Shown in pieces: positions 14,488 to 27,300 of a stretch of 64,000 nucleotides of DNA (its first letter is position 1; each line of letters begins with the position of its first letter). The notes beneath the pieces were generated by a model, which had not been told where the DNA came from, searched no databases, and worked only from the letters and a program-made list of their open reading frames with translations. Origin of the DNA: Acanthaster planci. Lineage: Eukaryota > Echinodermata > Asteroidea > Valvatida > Acanthasteridae. The stretch covers positions 188,486 to 252,485 of the forward strand of contig NW_019091596.1 in NCBI RefSeq assembly GCF_001949145.1, read 5' to 3'. A program made the position numbers and the translations under genes.

Positions 14488-16985
14488 AGTCCCTTTAATT
14501 CAATCATCTCTGCCTGGAAATGAACACAGTAATCCCACCTGTGTCTCACTGCTAGTCCCACTGCAATTTCACAATTCATTTTGGCACCTGCAGTGTGCAT
14601 TCAGTCAGTCGTTCATTCATTCATCCCTCCAACTGTATTGTTCTTGCGTGTCAGTACGATAAAAATGCATCAACCCTCCCTTCTTCTACCGTGTATGGCC
14701 TATGATATCCCCAGTGTGTTCCTGCTTGCTAATCAACCATATAGGAGTCTGGGAGCCAAGTTTTTGATGAAACAAGAAACAGATGTGGCTGTGGGGGGGG
14801 GGAGAGACGTTGGAAATTGTTTCTTTAGGTCATGGTGGGGTCGGGTTGAGGACCGCGTAATAAATTGAAATGGAGGGTTTATGTGCTGTTGCCATGTGAC
14901 ACTTCAAATGACGTGAATAGGAGATATCTTCACATGAACTAAATGGATATTTATGAGAAAAAATGATAATGAATCAGAAGTCACTCAGTGTTTAACACTT
15001 AGAGGGAATGTGGAATTCCACACAGTTGATTGTGATCCAGTTAGTTTCTTTCTAGGTTTGACGTAAATGTTGAAGGAAGACAACACGTGGACACGTTTGG
15101 ACTCACTGAGAAGTACTATCGCCTGTTCACATATTCAGCACTTCCTGGGGCCCAGGGTGGTTGCGCATTTGTCTTCGAGCATGTACACAAATATAATGAG
15201 CCACATAAACAGTGTCACATGATGCACGTCATACGTTCCAATTACTCTGGTCGCCCAGACTGGTCGTGCACTACCGGCTGATAACCGTAGTGAAATGTCA
15301 CCGGGGAGGCAGAGCTGAATTCGGGCAGCAGCGTCACGGCAACATGCCCGCCATCCCGTCTTCGTGCCACTTTTTATGGGGGGGCCTCCTTCACAAGCAG
15401 GGCTGTATATTTCCTTTCCCAAATGAGACAGTCTTCTGCCCACTGATTTTTCAATATCTTTTTTTTTCCTGGTACTCTGCTTTTGCCGGTTTGTGGCAAA
15501 CTATAGTTGTCTCAGTCAGGATTTTATTAGGCTAGGTTTTCCCTTAGAGGTTATGAGTATGGGTTTAACCTTTTTTTTTCTTTTACCGGTTCACACAGGA
15601 CCAATAATGAATGCATCATCCTCATCAAGCACGTAGAATGTTGCATGCTTTGAGAGTGCAATTGCTTATTTCCTTGGTTCCCTTCAATTTTTTTTCCATC
15701 TTGTGACATTCTGTCACCTTTCTTTCTACATCTCTGCATACATCAGCATATGTGGGCTGTTTCATATTTTTGTGTAAGACTCCAAGGAAATGTAAATAAA
15801 GTGGATTTTGTCATAAAAATACTGACAGAAATTCAGGTTCACAGAACATAAATGTTTCAGTTTTATTTTTTAAAGTTTTTACATATAGGCCTATCTTCTA
15901 ACATTGGTGTGAGCGTGGTGTGTTTTGCGTGAGGTGGTTCACAACAGGCAAGTGCCAACTGTTAAAGACCAACCACATGACAGGCTCTTGTCCAATAGGA
16001 ATGGCTAAGCTGTCTTAGGCATTCACGAATAACATTTTAATCGCAGTCGCCTTTAAATTGCCTGAAAAGAATTTCATACCTTCAGTTTTGCATACTAAGC
16101 TAATGCTAGTGTGAGGTTTACACACTTTTTTCTCAGAAGCAGATACAATATAAAAATACCAAATTGTGCTCAGCCTTTGGCAGTGCACAAGTTTCTTCCG
16201 ATGTGGTACTTTTTGTCCAGGGTTGTAAGACCTGAAAGTGACCAGATGTCAAAAAGCTTATGCATATGTACTCTTTCTGCAGTTGTGGGACTGTAACCTG
16301 TTGAACATTGTTATTATGGGGACAAACTCGTTCGGGGGACATATGTATGTCCCTACAGTCCTACAGGAACACAGTCTGTTTATTAGACTATTTCGATTTC
16401 TGTCGAATGTACCATTGCACACTTACTATTCTTGTTAATTTAGGAAGTGGGACTTGTGGTTACAGGGATTCTCAATTTGGCTCGCTAGTCTCACTGGTCC
16501 TTTGTACAGACTGACTTAAGACATCCACTTCTGTTCAGACAAAATAGATAGGAACAGTTCGAAAATGTCAGATATCTCACCTCAGTCCCACTTCCCATAA
16601 TTGGCAGAGGCTCTGTAGGAACTGAGGCCTTATGCGCCCACGCACATAGGCATCATGTCAAATATCTGCCAGCATGAGAGGGCCGGGGTTAGGGGAAGGG
16701 GTACCGGCACCAATATTGTGTTCCCCAATCAGTGCAGACAGCACCATCCTGACAACACGTGAGGGAGCTCGTGCAAGCATGACTGGCAAGATTTCACCTG
16801 TACCCCTCATCTGCTGTAACACTCTTTAGATGGATACATTTTTCAATGTGGCTGCCAGTCTAAGTGGTCATCATTATGGGAATGAGGCTTTGGAGTTCAC
16901 TGAATGTTTGGGTCTCTAAGAGCTCTTTTGAATGTTTACACTGAGAAATTAATCAAGAGCCATTTTACTACTTTTGCCCCAGCAG

Positions 16986-17172
16986 TGCCCCCCACATATT
17001 CCTGGCGGCCCCCCCCAGGTGCCCCCCTCTAAAAGAACAGATGAATGGATATTGAACAAGGCCAACAAAAACTTGCCCCCCCAAAAAACACCATTGATAG
17101 CTGGTGCCCCCCATAAGATGCTGGTGCCCCCTTGTGCCCCCCCAGCTAGTAAAATCCTAGCCAGGCCACTGA
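16986..17172. repeat. C-run (GTGCCCCC-type) low-complexity repeat
   Basis: At least six blocks of GTGCCCCC, TTGCCCCCC or similar are spaced 10-50 bases apart, ending in CTAGCCAGGCCACTG. The minus strand therefore has many G-runs of five or more and could form G-quadruplexes. The local Pro-rich open frame is a by-product of the C runs. It is probably a remnant of a dispersed repeat. Confidence 0.7.
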
Positions 17173-20100
17173 TCCACAGTTAAAAGCTGGGTGTCCCTCC
17201 TTCCTGATTATCCTGCACAAGTGGATGGCCTCTGTGAAGGAATTGTACTATTGAAATCATGGGAGGTTTAAAACAATCACAAATTGAGAATTGCTTGGGA
17301 ATATTCTGGATTCTAGACCAAACACAAGTGCAAAAGAAAGTTTGTAAATACTATGTGATAAGGGTAGGAAATTTCTGCCAACAGAGGGAAGAAATATTTG
17401 GGACCGGGCATAAAATGTACCTTCAAAGAAAACATTAAATATTTCAATTTTATAGTTTTTGTTAGATGTTTTTTTAATCTTGTAAACTAAAACTCGGCAT
17501 TCAAAAGGGGATTGGCATGCTAATCAGTGAGTCTGTTAATCTATTCAGTCTTTCACACTTTTTTACTGATTGTGCGTGCTTTCTCCATTGTTTATTACAG
17601 TAAAATGAACTGATGTGACATTTAAGTGGATTGATTTAGGATAGCTTGTGTTGACAGTGTAATGTAAATGTGACATTTGACATGAGGCTAGATCCACTTA
17701 AACATGCATGTTCATGCATACACCACAGAGGTTTGTTGTATGTGAATGAATTAGTAATGGTGATATATTTCTTGCTATGCTGCGACAAGTGCATGTGGTA
17801 ATGTTGTGCACAGCAAGAGCCAGGCTGCATCCCCTCCCTTAACTGTGCGATGTTAATCAGGCCGTAACTCATCCGAACTTCAAGTAAAAGTAATATTTGG
17901 ATGGGGAAGAAAAAAAATATTATGATAGCATATCCTAGGCACGCAAACCATTGGGGCAGATCTTATGCAAATCAGTCGCGAGCGGCGGGTTCAAAAAGGC
18001 TGAGAACCCCGCTTAGCAACTGTCAGCTGTAATTTGGTCTGATCCTTGTTATTCCCATGTAGTCTGGTCACCGCCCTATCTCCTGCTGCACAGTATTTTT
18101 TTGTCTTTTACAAAAGCCGTTGGTGGTTTAATGTCCCTGTGCCAGGTTATTGTAGTCATTGAGGGCACTTGCTACCACGGGGTCTGAGACAATATCCAAT
18201 GTGGATTGTTGTAGAGGACAGAGTGGTTGAGGAAATTTGTAGTGACCCACATATGATAAGGAAAAAAATTAGGCATTGTATTTTATATGCGGTAGGTTAT
18301 TTATACATGTTGATGAATGCACAAACTATTTACAGTATTTTTGGGTCCAATCGAAGTGAATGATTTTTCAATATCTTTTCTTCCCCCTGTGATCAGAACT
18401 TAAAGTGTAATGATCGCCTGTATATTTGGACTGGTTTGAAATCGTTACCTTACACGAAGCTGTGCCCATTAATTTCATTGGAATACTGTGATCTGAACTT
18501 TGGAATGGGTATTTTTCATTTAGATTTTCATTTTACCTCATTATTCTGCCTTGTAAGGTAATCAACTGTAATCTCTGGAATTTTCTCTTTCAAGAGTCGT
18601 TCCTTTTAATTTTGTCCTCTCTGAAAAAAAATGCAGTAGCTAGATCCAAGTGTGTATACCAGGATAGTTCATCTGAACAAACAAACCAAATGAACTGCTT
18701 TTCATTGTAAGGTTGCATTGTATTCCACCGTCTCCATGCACTATTTTATTATAGAAAAGAAAATAATTATTTGTTGTATGTCTATAGAGTCTGGTACTTT
18801 CTCCAGTGTCAGTTTTAGTTTGGGGATGTACAGTTACAGGTAAGGTCCAAGACAGCCTTCCCCACACTAAAGACGTTGGAAATGGCCTCCTTTTTATACA
18901 TGTATCTACCATCAAGCAGAAGTTAAGTCATGTATGCAGCTGCAGTCAGTACATATCTGTGACCTCCTGCGTAGAAAGGATTACCATCCAGGCAAATATT
19001 GTAGGGCATTACACACAATTGACCAGCAGGTAACATATCGCTGACACAAATGCGTACCCCCAGCCCATGTAGATGTCGTCCCAGTACAAATATTCTCAAT
19101 AACATTACCATTACCATGGGATCCATTAAAGAATTTTCCCCCCCTTTTATTTTGCAGTAGTCAAGTGCTATCGCCTCTCATCCTTGTAGATATCATGGCC
19201 TCGACAGTGATAAGGGAGAGTCTTAAAAGGGAAAAGAAAAGAAGTCAATTCATGTCCCTGCGTGACCTGGGGCTAACTCTTTCCAGCCAGCAAAGCGACC
19301 AGCAATTAACGGTGTGCATTCTGTTCACGTATGAGTCGGGCCGGTATTGTGATAGTAGAGAGATATTACGTTGTCTGTTGCGGCTACAGGCGCAAATCGT
19401 GAAATCACTCCTTCCCCATGTAAATTTTTTCCTTCTTTTCAACCCTATCTGCTTCTTTTTCTTAACAAATGAAATTAACTTCCTGTTTCCATACCTAGCA
19501 GAGAAATGAGAATAGCAGGATCACTTTTCATTTGCTCAGAAAAAAGGGGGAAAATTGCCTCAAGAATTTTGTTAATGATATTAAATATGATATTTAAGGA
19601 AAGGAGAGGGGAGAGTCATTTTAACATTAAATTTAATGGAGGATAAGATCATAACTATTGAAAGAAGATACCGTACCATTTGATGTAATATGTTTAACCT
19701 GTTAAAGCAGTGCTTGCGGCTCTCTTGTATACTTCAGTATTGTGATAATCACCCTGTATATTTTGCTATAGTTGTTGCCTCCAGCCTGCAAAACATTAAT
19801 GTTGCATTAGCAGCAATGCGGACAGCAGAACGATTAAAGGACCACACCAGTCGGCAAAGCCGCTCCAACAGCAATGAATGTGGGGCCTTCATTTGGGTTA
19901 TATCCCCTCTCCAGCAAACCTTGGAATTCCAGTTGCCATGTCTGATCTCTGTCAGTACTGTGCTTGTAGTTTTTGTCTTGTGCACATTTCCCCTTAAGCG
20001 GCCAAGCCACAGTGGCTGTTGATTTTAAAGCAGGTGATCCTGATGTAAATACAGTCACTTTTCTTTGGGCCTTTTGTTCAGCCTTGTAGTCAATTTTATT

Positions 20101-21655
20101 GCATATTTTAATTTGGTTTTTTTATAGAGAAACTCTCTTTGAATTAAAAAAAAAGAAACACCCCCAACCCTGCTCACACACACATAAATAAAACAGAAGC
20201 ATGGGGGTAACATGAAAAGTATTTTTTTGTACTTGGGGCGGAACTTCCCCCAAGGGCACAGATATGGGATAGCAGCTTCAGTTGGATTAGATTTAGAGCA
20301 GTGTGTCATTATTCTTTTGTGTCGGGGGCCTGCAGAGTAGCCGGGGCATTTTGCTACTTCTAGGATGGGGGGGTTTCTTGTGGATGCACCATTGTCATGC
20401 AGAACCGTGCCGTCGTTAAACGGCGTCAGACGAAGTGAGCAGAGTAATAGTGTTTTGGTTGTTTTTGTATTCAGTGCAGGGGGTTTCTTTTTCCCTTCAT
20501 TGAGGCCTTAACCCCCCTGCCTGACTAGAATACCGAATTGGGGAATCAGTGTGTTTTCAATGCTTGTGTTGTTCAGTTGACAGTCAGTGAAATATGCAAG
20601 TTCTTGGGAGAACACTATTTGTGACTCATTTTCCAAAGAGTGTTTTGTTATGCATTTTGATTTCAAGCTAATGCCATTTAGATACAGATCAGATCAGAAA
20701 TTCCTCCAAGTTGGATTGGTTAGTTTTGTGACATTTTGGTTGTTTGATGGTTTTTAGTCAAAATGGCATAAAAATTTCTGTATGAGACTGAAAGAAAGTC
20801 TCCAGTGCTTGTTGTGTTTATTTTGTAAGCTTATATTCTCAAGTAAGACCTTTAAACCTGGACAAAAAATAGATGGAATGAATGCAAAGCGGTGCCCTAG
20901 AGAAGTCTGTGACATCCGAAAAGAAATTCTTATTTCATGCCCTTTCCAGTCATAGAAAAGATCCGTTCTAGCGCAACTTCATCTCTGTTGAGCAGGTCAC
21001 ATTTTAATGTGTTTGCTGTCATGTTCCTTTAGGTCTCCACAAAACTTCAGTGTCCACTGCCTGGTGCTTCCATGGGGAAAAAAGTAGCTTCTAGATCCTG
21101 TTTCAAAGGGACAGGTTTTACTGAAAGCATGGACCCCATTACTAATTCTCATCAGGGAATTCCATCCAGGAAATTTAACATACTGATAAGGTCTGGTCTG
21201 AAGGTTTTGGACGTCTGATTCAGAACCATTTTTTAAAATATTCAACTGCATGAAATTTTGAGTAATTTTCGCACACCAACAGCCTTTAACACCGCCCCTG
21301 CTCCACTGCACATGTATGCTTCGTACCCACATGTATGCAGTATTCATGTTCATTGGCTTTGATCATCGCACCACTGCAAAGTGGAGCCAGTGCAGCAGTA
21401 TCCAACCAGGGAGAGGTGTCGGCCGGTGGCAGAGGAGCAAGCATGTGGCAATGCAGGGGACGCCACCAAACAAGACAAACGAGCTGACAAAACCGCTGTA
21501 GTTGGCAGGGACTTGACACCCCGGCCAAGGTGTCAAAACCCCTTGGACGACATCACAGGCCAGCCAATTCTTTTTACACCCTCTTACAAATGAGCCCCTT
21601 CATCAAAATACAATTTCCATTAATAGTTCACAGTGCAAGAGATGCTGACGGAGGT

Positions 21656-21700
21656 AGAGAGAGAGAGAGAGAGGGAGAGAGAGAGAGAGAGAGAGAGAGG
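21656..21700. repeat. GA microsatellite
   Basis: A nearly pure (GA)n tract with one GGG interruption, followed by a purine-rich stretch. Confidence 0.95.
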
Positions 21701-23520
21701 AAAAGAAGACAGACAGATTTGGTGGAGCGAAGAGAAGTTGAAGGGAAGGTTGGTTCAGAGACAATTTGCATTATAAATTCTGGCATCTGTTATCACATCA
21801 GCAGTAAGAGGTCCTTGTCCTTTTTTTGTCATGGCTGTGATTTTGTTTATGGTCCGAGAAGTCCTGATCATTAGCAGCTTTGTTCTGAACCTGGCGAGAA
21901 ACCTACACATTAGCATAATAAGACACTTTCATTGTTACATTATGCGCATCCTCTCCTTTTTTTTGGCCTAGTGCTGGGTACCGGTTTGCCCACTGAGGGA
22001 TTGACAAGTCGAGGTGCCATCACCACTGTCACTGCTCTTAATCAGTTTACTGATGAAGTGTGTGCGCCCGGCGGCCATCCGCATTTAGTCAGGCATAACC
22101 AAACCCAGGAGATTAGCTCTGGCAAGGCCATTTCATTTTCATATCGGCCAGAGCAATCTCTGGAGCTTTTTCTCCCCCTCTGTCTCCTGCACTACCTTCC
22201 TCATTACCTACATGCGGGCCGAGATGTTCCTCTGTGTACCAGCACTGGTGCACGGACGAGGGATACAAGCTAGTCACTCCGCTCCCTGCGACTTAATTTG
22301 ATTAAATGCAGTTTAGTATTTGCCTGGTGATTATTTGCATTGAGAATATCACCGGGATGAAGAACTCCATTTGCTTTTGGGGGGGGACCACAAAAGGCAA
22401 GACTACGATGCAAAGAGAAGGACTCATTGTACGATTTACTGAAGGACCGCAGCGCATACTCCTCCAGGAATTGAAACCTGCAACCCGAAACCGGCCCGCG
22501 ATAAAAGTATAGGAAACAACCGGGAGATTTGATGACATTGTGGCTTTTCAAAACAGCCCAGGCAAGGCAAGGATAGGGGACAAGCCGCCAGAGAGGCACG
22601 TCAGTAGTCCACGTTACAAAGGCGCGTTGGCTGCCAAACGTGATAGTTAGGAGAATCCGTTTCGTGTCCATGCTATTCGCCCCGGCTCAGGATGGCTATA
22701 AAACCCCGGAATTAATTCTTCCTGCTCCCATTGTGAGCCTGAATGGCTCACCTGTGGGGACTTCTTCTTGCATTGGCAAGGAGTGGGGGGCCGTGGATAG
22801 GAGGATAAATGTCTTTGGTAAGGACAAGCCAAGAATCGGGGAATTACACCAGGTTTTGATGTTTAATAAGACGCACACGAGCTCCATGTGAGCCCAAGTG
22901 GAGCTCGGTAGGTGTCCAGCATATCTTAGACTGTCTGTCTCCCCAGAGGAGTTCACATTCGGTCGGTCGCACAATTAAAATGAAACTTAGGGTACGGGCC
23001 TGCTGGTACACTCTGCTGTTCTCTGTTCCCTCTGTCCAGATGAAAGTAATTTTCAAGAGAAGCAGCAAGTGATCTAAGTAAAAGTTCCAGGCCTTCTGTG
23101 CAAGTTTGCCCTGGTTTTTATTCACTTTCTCTGGTCACTTCTCCGCTTGTCTGGGTTGCCAGAGTGTCCCCAAAGTATAACAGTTCATTAGTTGATTGCT
23201 CTTAATGCTATCAACTACACATTGTCAACTTGAAATCTAATTAAGCTGTACTCGCAGATCATTCCTTTGTGTAGTATCATAGCAATGGGCTTTTTAAAAA
23301 AGCACATGTATCTCCATCGCTGTGGTTTTTACTCACTTTGTTCTTGTGAATTTCAACAATGTAGTTGTAAATTATGAGAGTTATTATCTGATTTTTTTTT
23401 GCTTGAAAACAAACTATGCTTCTCATGAAATTTCAAAACATGATGGTTCTATGAAGAAAACCTATGCTTAACATCTCATAAGATTGGAAGTGTCTCAATG
23501 AATGAGAGACGAAATTTGCA

Positions 23521-23760
23521 CATGATATGATGCGGTGATTTCTGTCAATGGATGGGCTTCCTTCCCTTTGATTAATTAAAACGGCGGGATGGCACAGGTT
23601 TTAATTGATAAACAGACAGCTGGTAAGTGACCAAATGCTGTGCGTGCTTAAACATCACCGTGGGTCCAGCAAACTCAAATTAATTCAATTAGTCAGAGGG
23701 GGCGGTGCATCATGATTCTCTGCAATGACAGGTAAAACTATCGGCAAGCCATCCCATTTA
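23521..23760 (+). promoter_or_regulatory. candidate intronic enhancer: cluster of homeodomain and TALE motifs
   Basis: Within about 240 bases I see TGATTAATTAAA (23569-23580), TTTAATTGATAAA near 23601-23613, a CAGCTG E-box near 23618, AATTAATTCAATTAG near 23678-23692, and TGACAG, the Meis/TGIF core, at 23726-23731. Vertebrate PBX introns are known to hold conserved enhancers, and PBX/Meis/Hox factors bind such motifs. Function here is inference; AT-rich sequence produces ATTA words by chance. Confidence 0.3.
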
Positions 23761-24246
23761 TAAAACTATTCGAACGTTTTGGTTGAAAGGTCAGGCCAGC
23801 AGTGACCCCGTCTAAATTTGGACAAAGTTTGAATTCCAAGCGGTAGGAATTCTACTTTCACTTCGATGCAAGAGGATTTTAAGAAAACATTTTTAATGAA
23901 AGTCACCATTTGTTTTTATGGAAATTTGCCCCCCTGCCTGCATGAAAAAAATGCTGATTGAGAGATAACCAGTTGTTGGCACTCATCTGGAGAGATTATT
24001 ATCTAATATGAAAATGCTGCAGATGAGTAGCCTGTTACTGTGATGTCGAGTGGATTAAAGTACATGTACTTCTTGCTGTCCACTGGTAGTTCTTCAATTA
24101 TGCCCTGAACAGCTCACCAGTTGCAGCCAAAGAGACTCTTCAGCAGTCATATAATTAGCTTCACTTCCTTCTGTTAAGGTAAAGGCTGAACTTGCAGGGA
24201 CTGATGTTGATATAATTATGAATTATGAGGTTCCTCCCCCTCCCCA

Positions 24247-24374
24247 TCACACTCTTTGGAGGAGATTTGGTGAACTTTAGGCATAAACTAATTCCCTGAA
24301 GAATATCGTTTCACACTCTTTGGAGGAGATTTGGTGAACTTTAGGCATAAACTAATTCCCTGAAGAATATCGTT
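24247..24374. repeat. perfect 64-bp tandem duplication
   Basis: Copy 1 (24247-24310) and copy 2 (24311-24374) are identical over 64 bases, starting TCACACTCTTTGGAGGAGAT and ending GAAGAATATCGTT. There are no partial extra copies. The lack of any mismatch points to a very recent duplication or an assembly artefact. Confidence 0.95.
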
Positions 24375-27300
24375 TGTAAACAGTGATGGACTGAGGAGTA
24401 GTTAACTATTGTGATGGGGAAAATGTTGTGTAGAGGTGTTTTCATCTGAATGTGTACAAATAAGTGGCATCTTTAGTGTGTTTGCTTTGGATGTGTTGGA
24501 TGTTATTCTGTCTCAGTTAAGAGATAATACTTACTCTTACAGTGTGTGGTTTCCTTAATTGAAAACAAATTGCAAGTGAGAAAACAGTGGAATGCCAACA
24601 AGGTTTAACAAAGATTTAATTGTGAAAGGTTGCACAACAAAGGTTTTTCAGTGGCTAAAGTGGTTAAAGTTGGCCATGATATTACTAAATTTAATGGTGT
24701 TTTGCACTGATTAACCTAGCAAACTGATATAAAGGACCTAGTTTGGCCCATAGAGCGAGGAACAGGTCTCACCAGCCAGCCTGTGGGTTTTGTTGGGGGG
24801 GGGGGAAGATGGACCAAGGGGTTCATAGCCCTGCTTGGCATTGCCTGCATTCCATGTCTCTGTCAAACCATTAAGAAAAGTAGGCAGGCCTTGGCCAAAT
24901 CCCACACCAACTCCCCAGCCTCGCAACCCCCCCCCCAGACAAACTGGTTCCATCAGCCAGAGAGCCACACAGTGGATGGAGTGAGAGAGGAGAATGATCA
25001 GAGTATTTCAGGGACGGTGGGTTCTATTTCAGCTAAATGGATCTCAACAGATTGTTTACATGTGCAGGGTCAGACCTGTGCAAGACTCTTGGTTTTTTTA
25101 AAGGAGCAACCCTTTTGATGTAGTTGTTGCTGTAAAAGGCAGTAAAAGAAGGCTGTTGATTTCAGCTACACTGTCATTATTCTTTTTGGTATTGCATAAA
25201 TGATGGCCTTTATTTTGTAAATTGAATTTAACTTTTTATTCCTATTATTTGGTTAGTTTTAAGGCTTTTAGAGAATTCAAAGGGACTTTCTCCTTGATAT
25301 CTATTATCATAGGGCCTGATAGGTTATAAAGTTTATAGAGGTCCTTTGCCAGAGATAACTACGACAAGTTCATATAACATAATGGAGCCCCTGAAATCTT
25401 GTTTTTGATTTCCTTGCTGAGTTTTTGCCTGTTCGAATCAAATCCATTACCTTCACTATCAATGTTGTCATACAACACAGCCTTTACATTTTTATGTGAC
25501 TGGCTGTGCTCCGACTTTGCTGAAAGCTGCCTCACCAGTCTGCAATGGGACATTATATGCCCCTGAGGGGAAAACAGTAAAGAGGTCTTGTACCAGACTG
25601 CATTCCAGCCATACCACAGGCCATATTCCATGAAGTGGTAGGATTTCTTTGTGCTTTGCCCCAGGCCAGCCAACCAGCTGAGCAGAGTTAAATCCCCCCC
25701 CTCAATATGATATTTTGTTTTATAAAAGAAAAAGCAAAATATAAGTCTTCCTTGGTTTAGTGGGGGCAGCCATGTTTGACTGTGTTATGGTAGTCTAGTG
25801 TTGGTGAGTGAGACTTTTGGTCAAAGATCACAGTGTCATTTGTTGTGCTTTGTGTAACCATCTGCTGCATTTGTATTTACTCACGGATATGTCTTTTTAA
25901 GTAGTGCACAAAAAATAGACCACTTTCACTGACATCACCCATGGCCTGAAGCAGTTTAGTAAAGTTGTACAAAAACATCTGTGTTATTTGTTAGGTCTTC
26001 AATTATACAGTTCTTATGTCTGCGGAAATATTAACCAATAACCTTTTGCAAATTTGTATTTGAGCATTTGATCTTCTGTTGGTCTGTACAAGTGATAATT
26101 CATTGCAATTTCATGAAGAGTACTTTGTTTTCTGCACTACACTAAATTTGTTCCTTAATTGGAAGGGGGACAAAATGTTGCTCAAAATATCAAGCACAAC
26201 ACACACACTCCTAAAGCTCTTTACCAAAGTCTTGCACAAACGTAATGATTGCAAGTCCATTTCATTATCCGGTGTTAACCTCAATGCGGGCGTAAATTAG
26301 AATTCTGTATCGGGCCTCGGTGACCTTGGCATTCAGGGGGTAGATTACCATGGGCTGGCTGGGAGAAGATTTAAGCTTGGTTTGGCGAGAGGCAAAAACT
26401 CATTCACAGGCAACATCCTGCAGGCCTGGGGTGACTTAAGAAAGCCAAGTTGAGTCATACCGTAAGCTTCTGTGGCTTGATTGGAGGAGAAAGGATGGGT
26501 TTAGATAACCACTGAATGGTGAGTTCATGTCACACCCACTTTTAGCATCTGACAAAGAAGTGATGATATTGTTAGAACAAACAGAGAACCCTTCCTCCTA
26601 CTCAGAAGAAAAAATGAAAGTCAGCTCTCTGCAATTTGGCTATTCATTGTGGCTGAATATAAAGAGCGTAGACTTGACTGAACAGAACTATTCGTGGTAA
26701 CTCTAGAGTAATAATTTAATACTCAGAATTCTAGATGTCTCATTCCTTTTGCTTACTGTTATCAAGTCTTTTGTAAGCAGGCTTCAGCTTGTGGTTGGTT
26801 TGTGCGAATCATAGAGCTGCTTTAAAAATGTTACTCTAACTTTTTGGTTTCCAAAGAATGTATTTGGTGACCCAGTAAGTTAACCTGCCTACTTCATTGC
26901 AGTGTGCCATTCTTGTGAACTCATTTGCTGATGGGGTGGGATCAGGCGAGGCTTGAGAGCAAACAGCAGGGGTCATTCCTGCCCTCAGATGCCCTCCAAC
27001 ATTGTAAGAGTAGAAACATTCCCCTTCTCTCTCAACTCCACCCCCAGTTCCATCATCCCAGACCCCGGCAGAATTGCAGACTGTAGCCATTCCAGCTCAG
27101 CCCATGGAGAGCTTTGTTGACACAGGCCCAACAGTACACAAATTTGTTTACCCTCTGCTTTATGGACTACTGAGTTGCTTTGCATTTATGGAATTGGCGA
27201 GGGGCCTCATCGGCGGTGCACGCTGGGGCAGTCGATATATAGAACCGGAGCGTGGATGAGCGGCCCCTTTGTCTGCACTGGAAACGTGGGTTAAAAATTG

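Larger units (their letters stand above)
14488..24246 (+). other. non-coding intronic sequence, segment 3
   Basis: No supported coding exon. The stretch holds a C-rich repeat at 16986-17172, a GA microsatellite at 21656-21700, an octamer word ATTTGCAT at 22333-22340 and a homeodomain-motif cluster at 23521-23760. Between these I see only ordinary AT-rich intron-like sequence. Confidence 0.55.

Noticed and set aside
13782-14662. Long open frames spanning the N run
   Set aside because: Artefacts of translating undetermined bases as X.
16974-17183. Pro-rich 69-codon frame
   Set aside because: Produced by the C-run repeat; not a protein.
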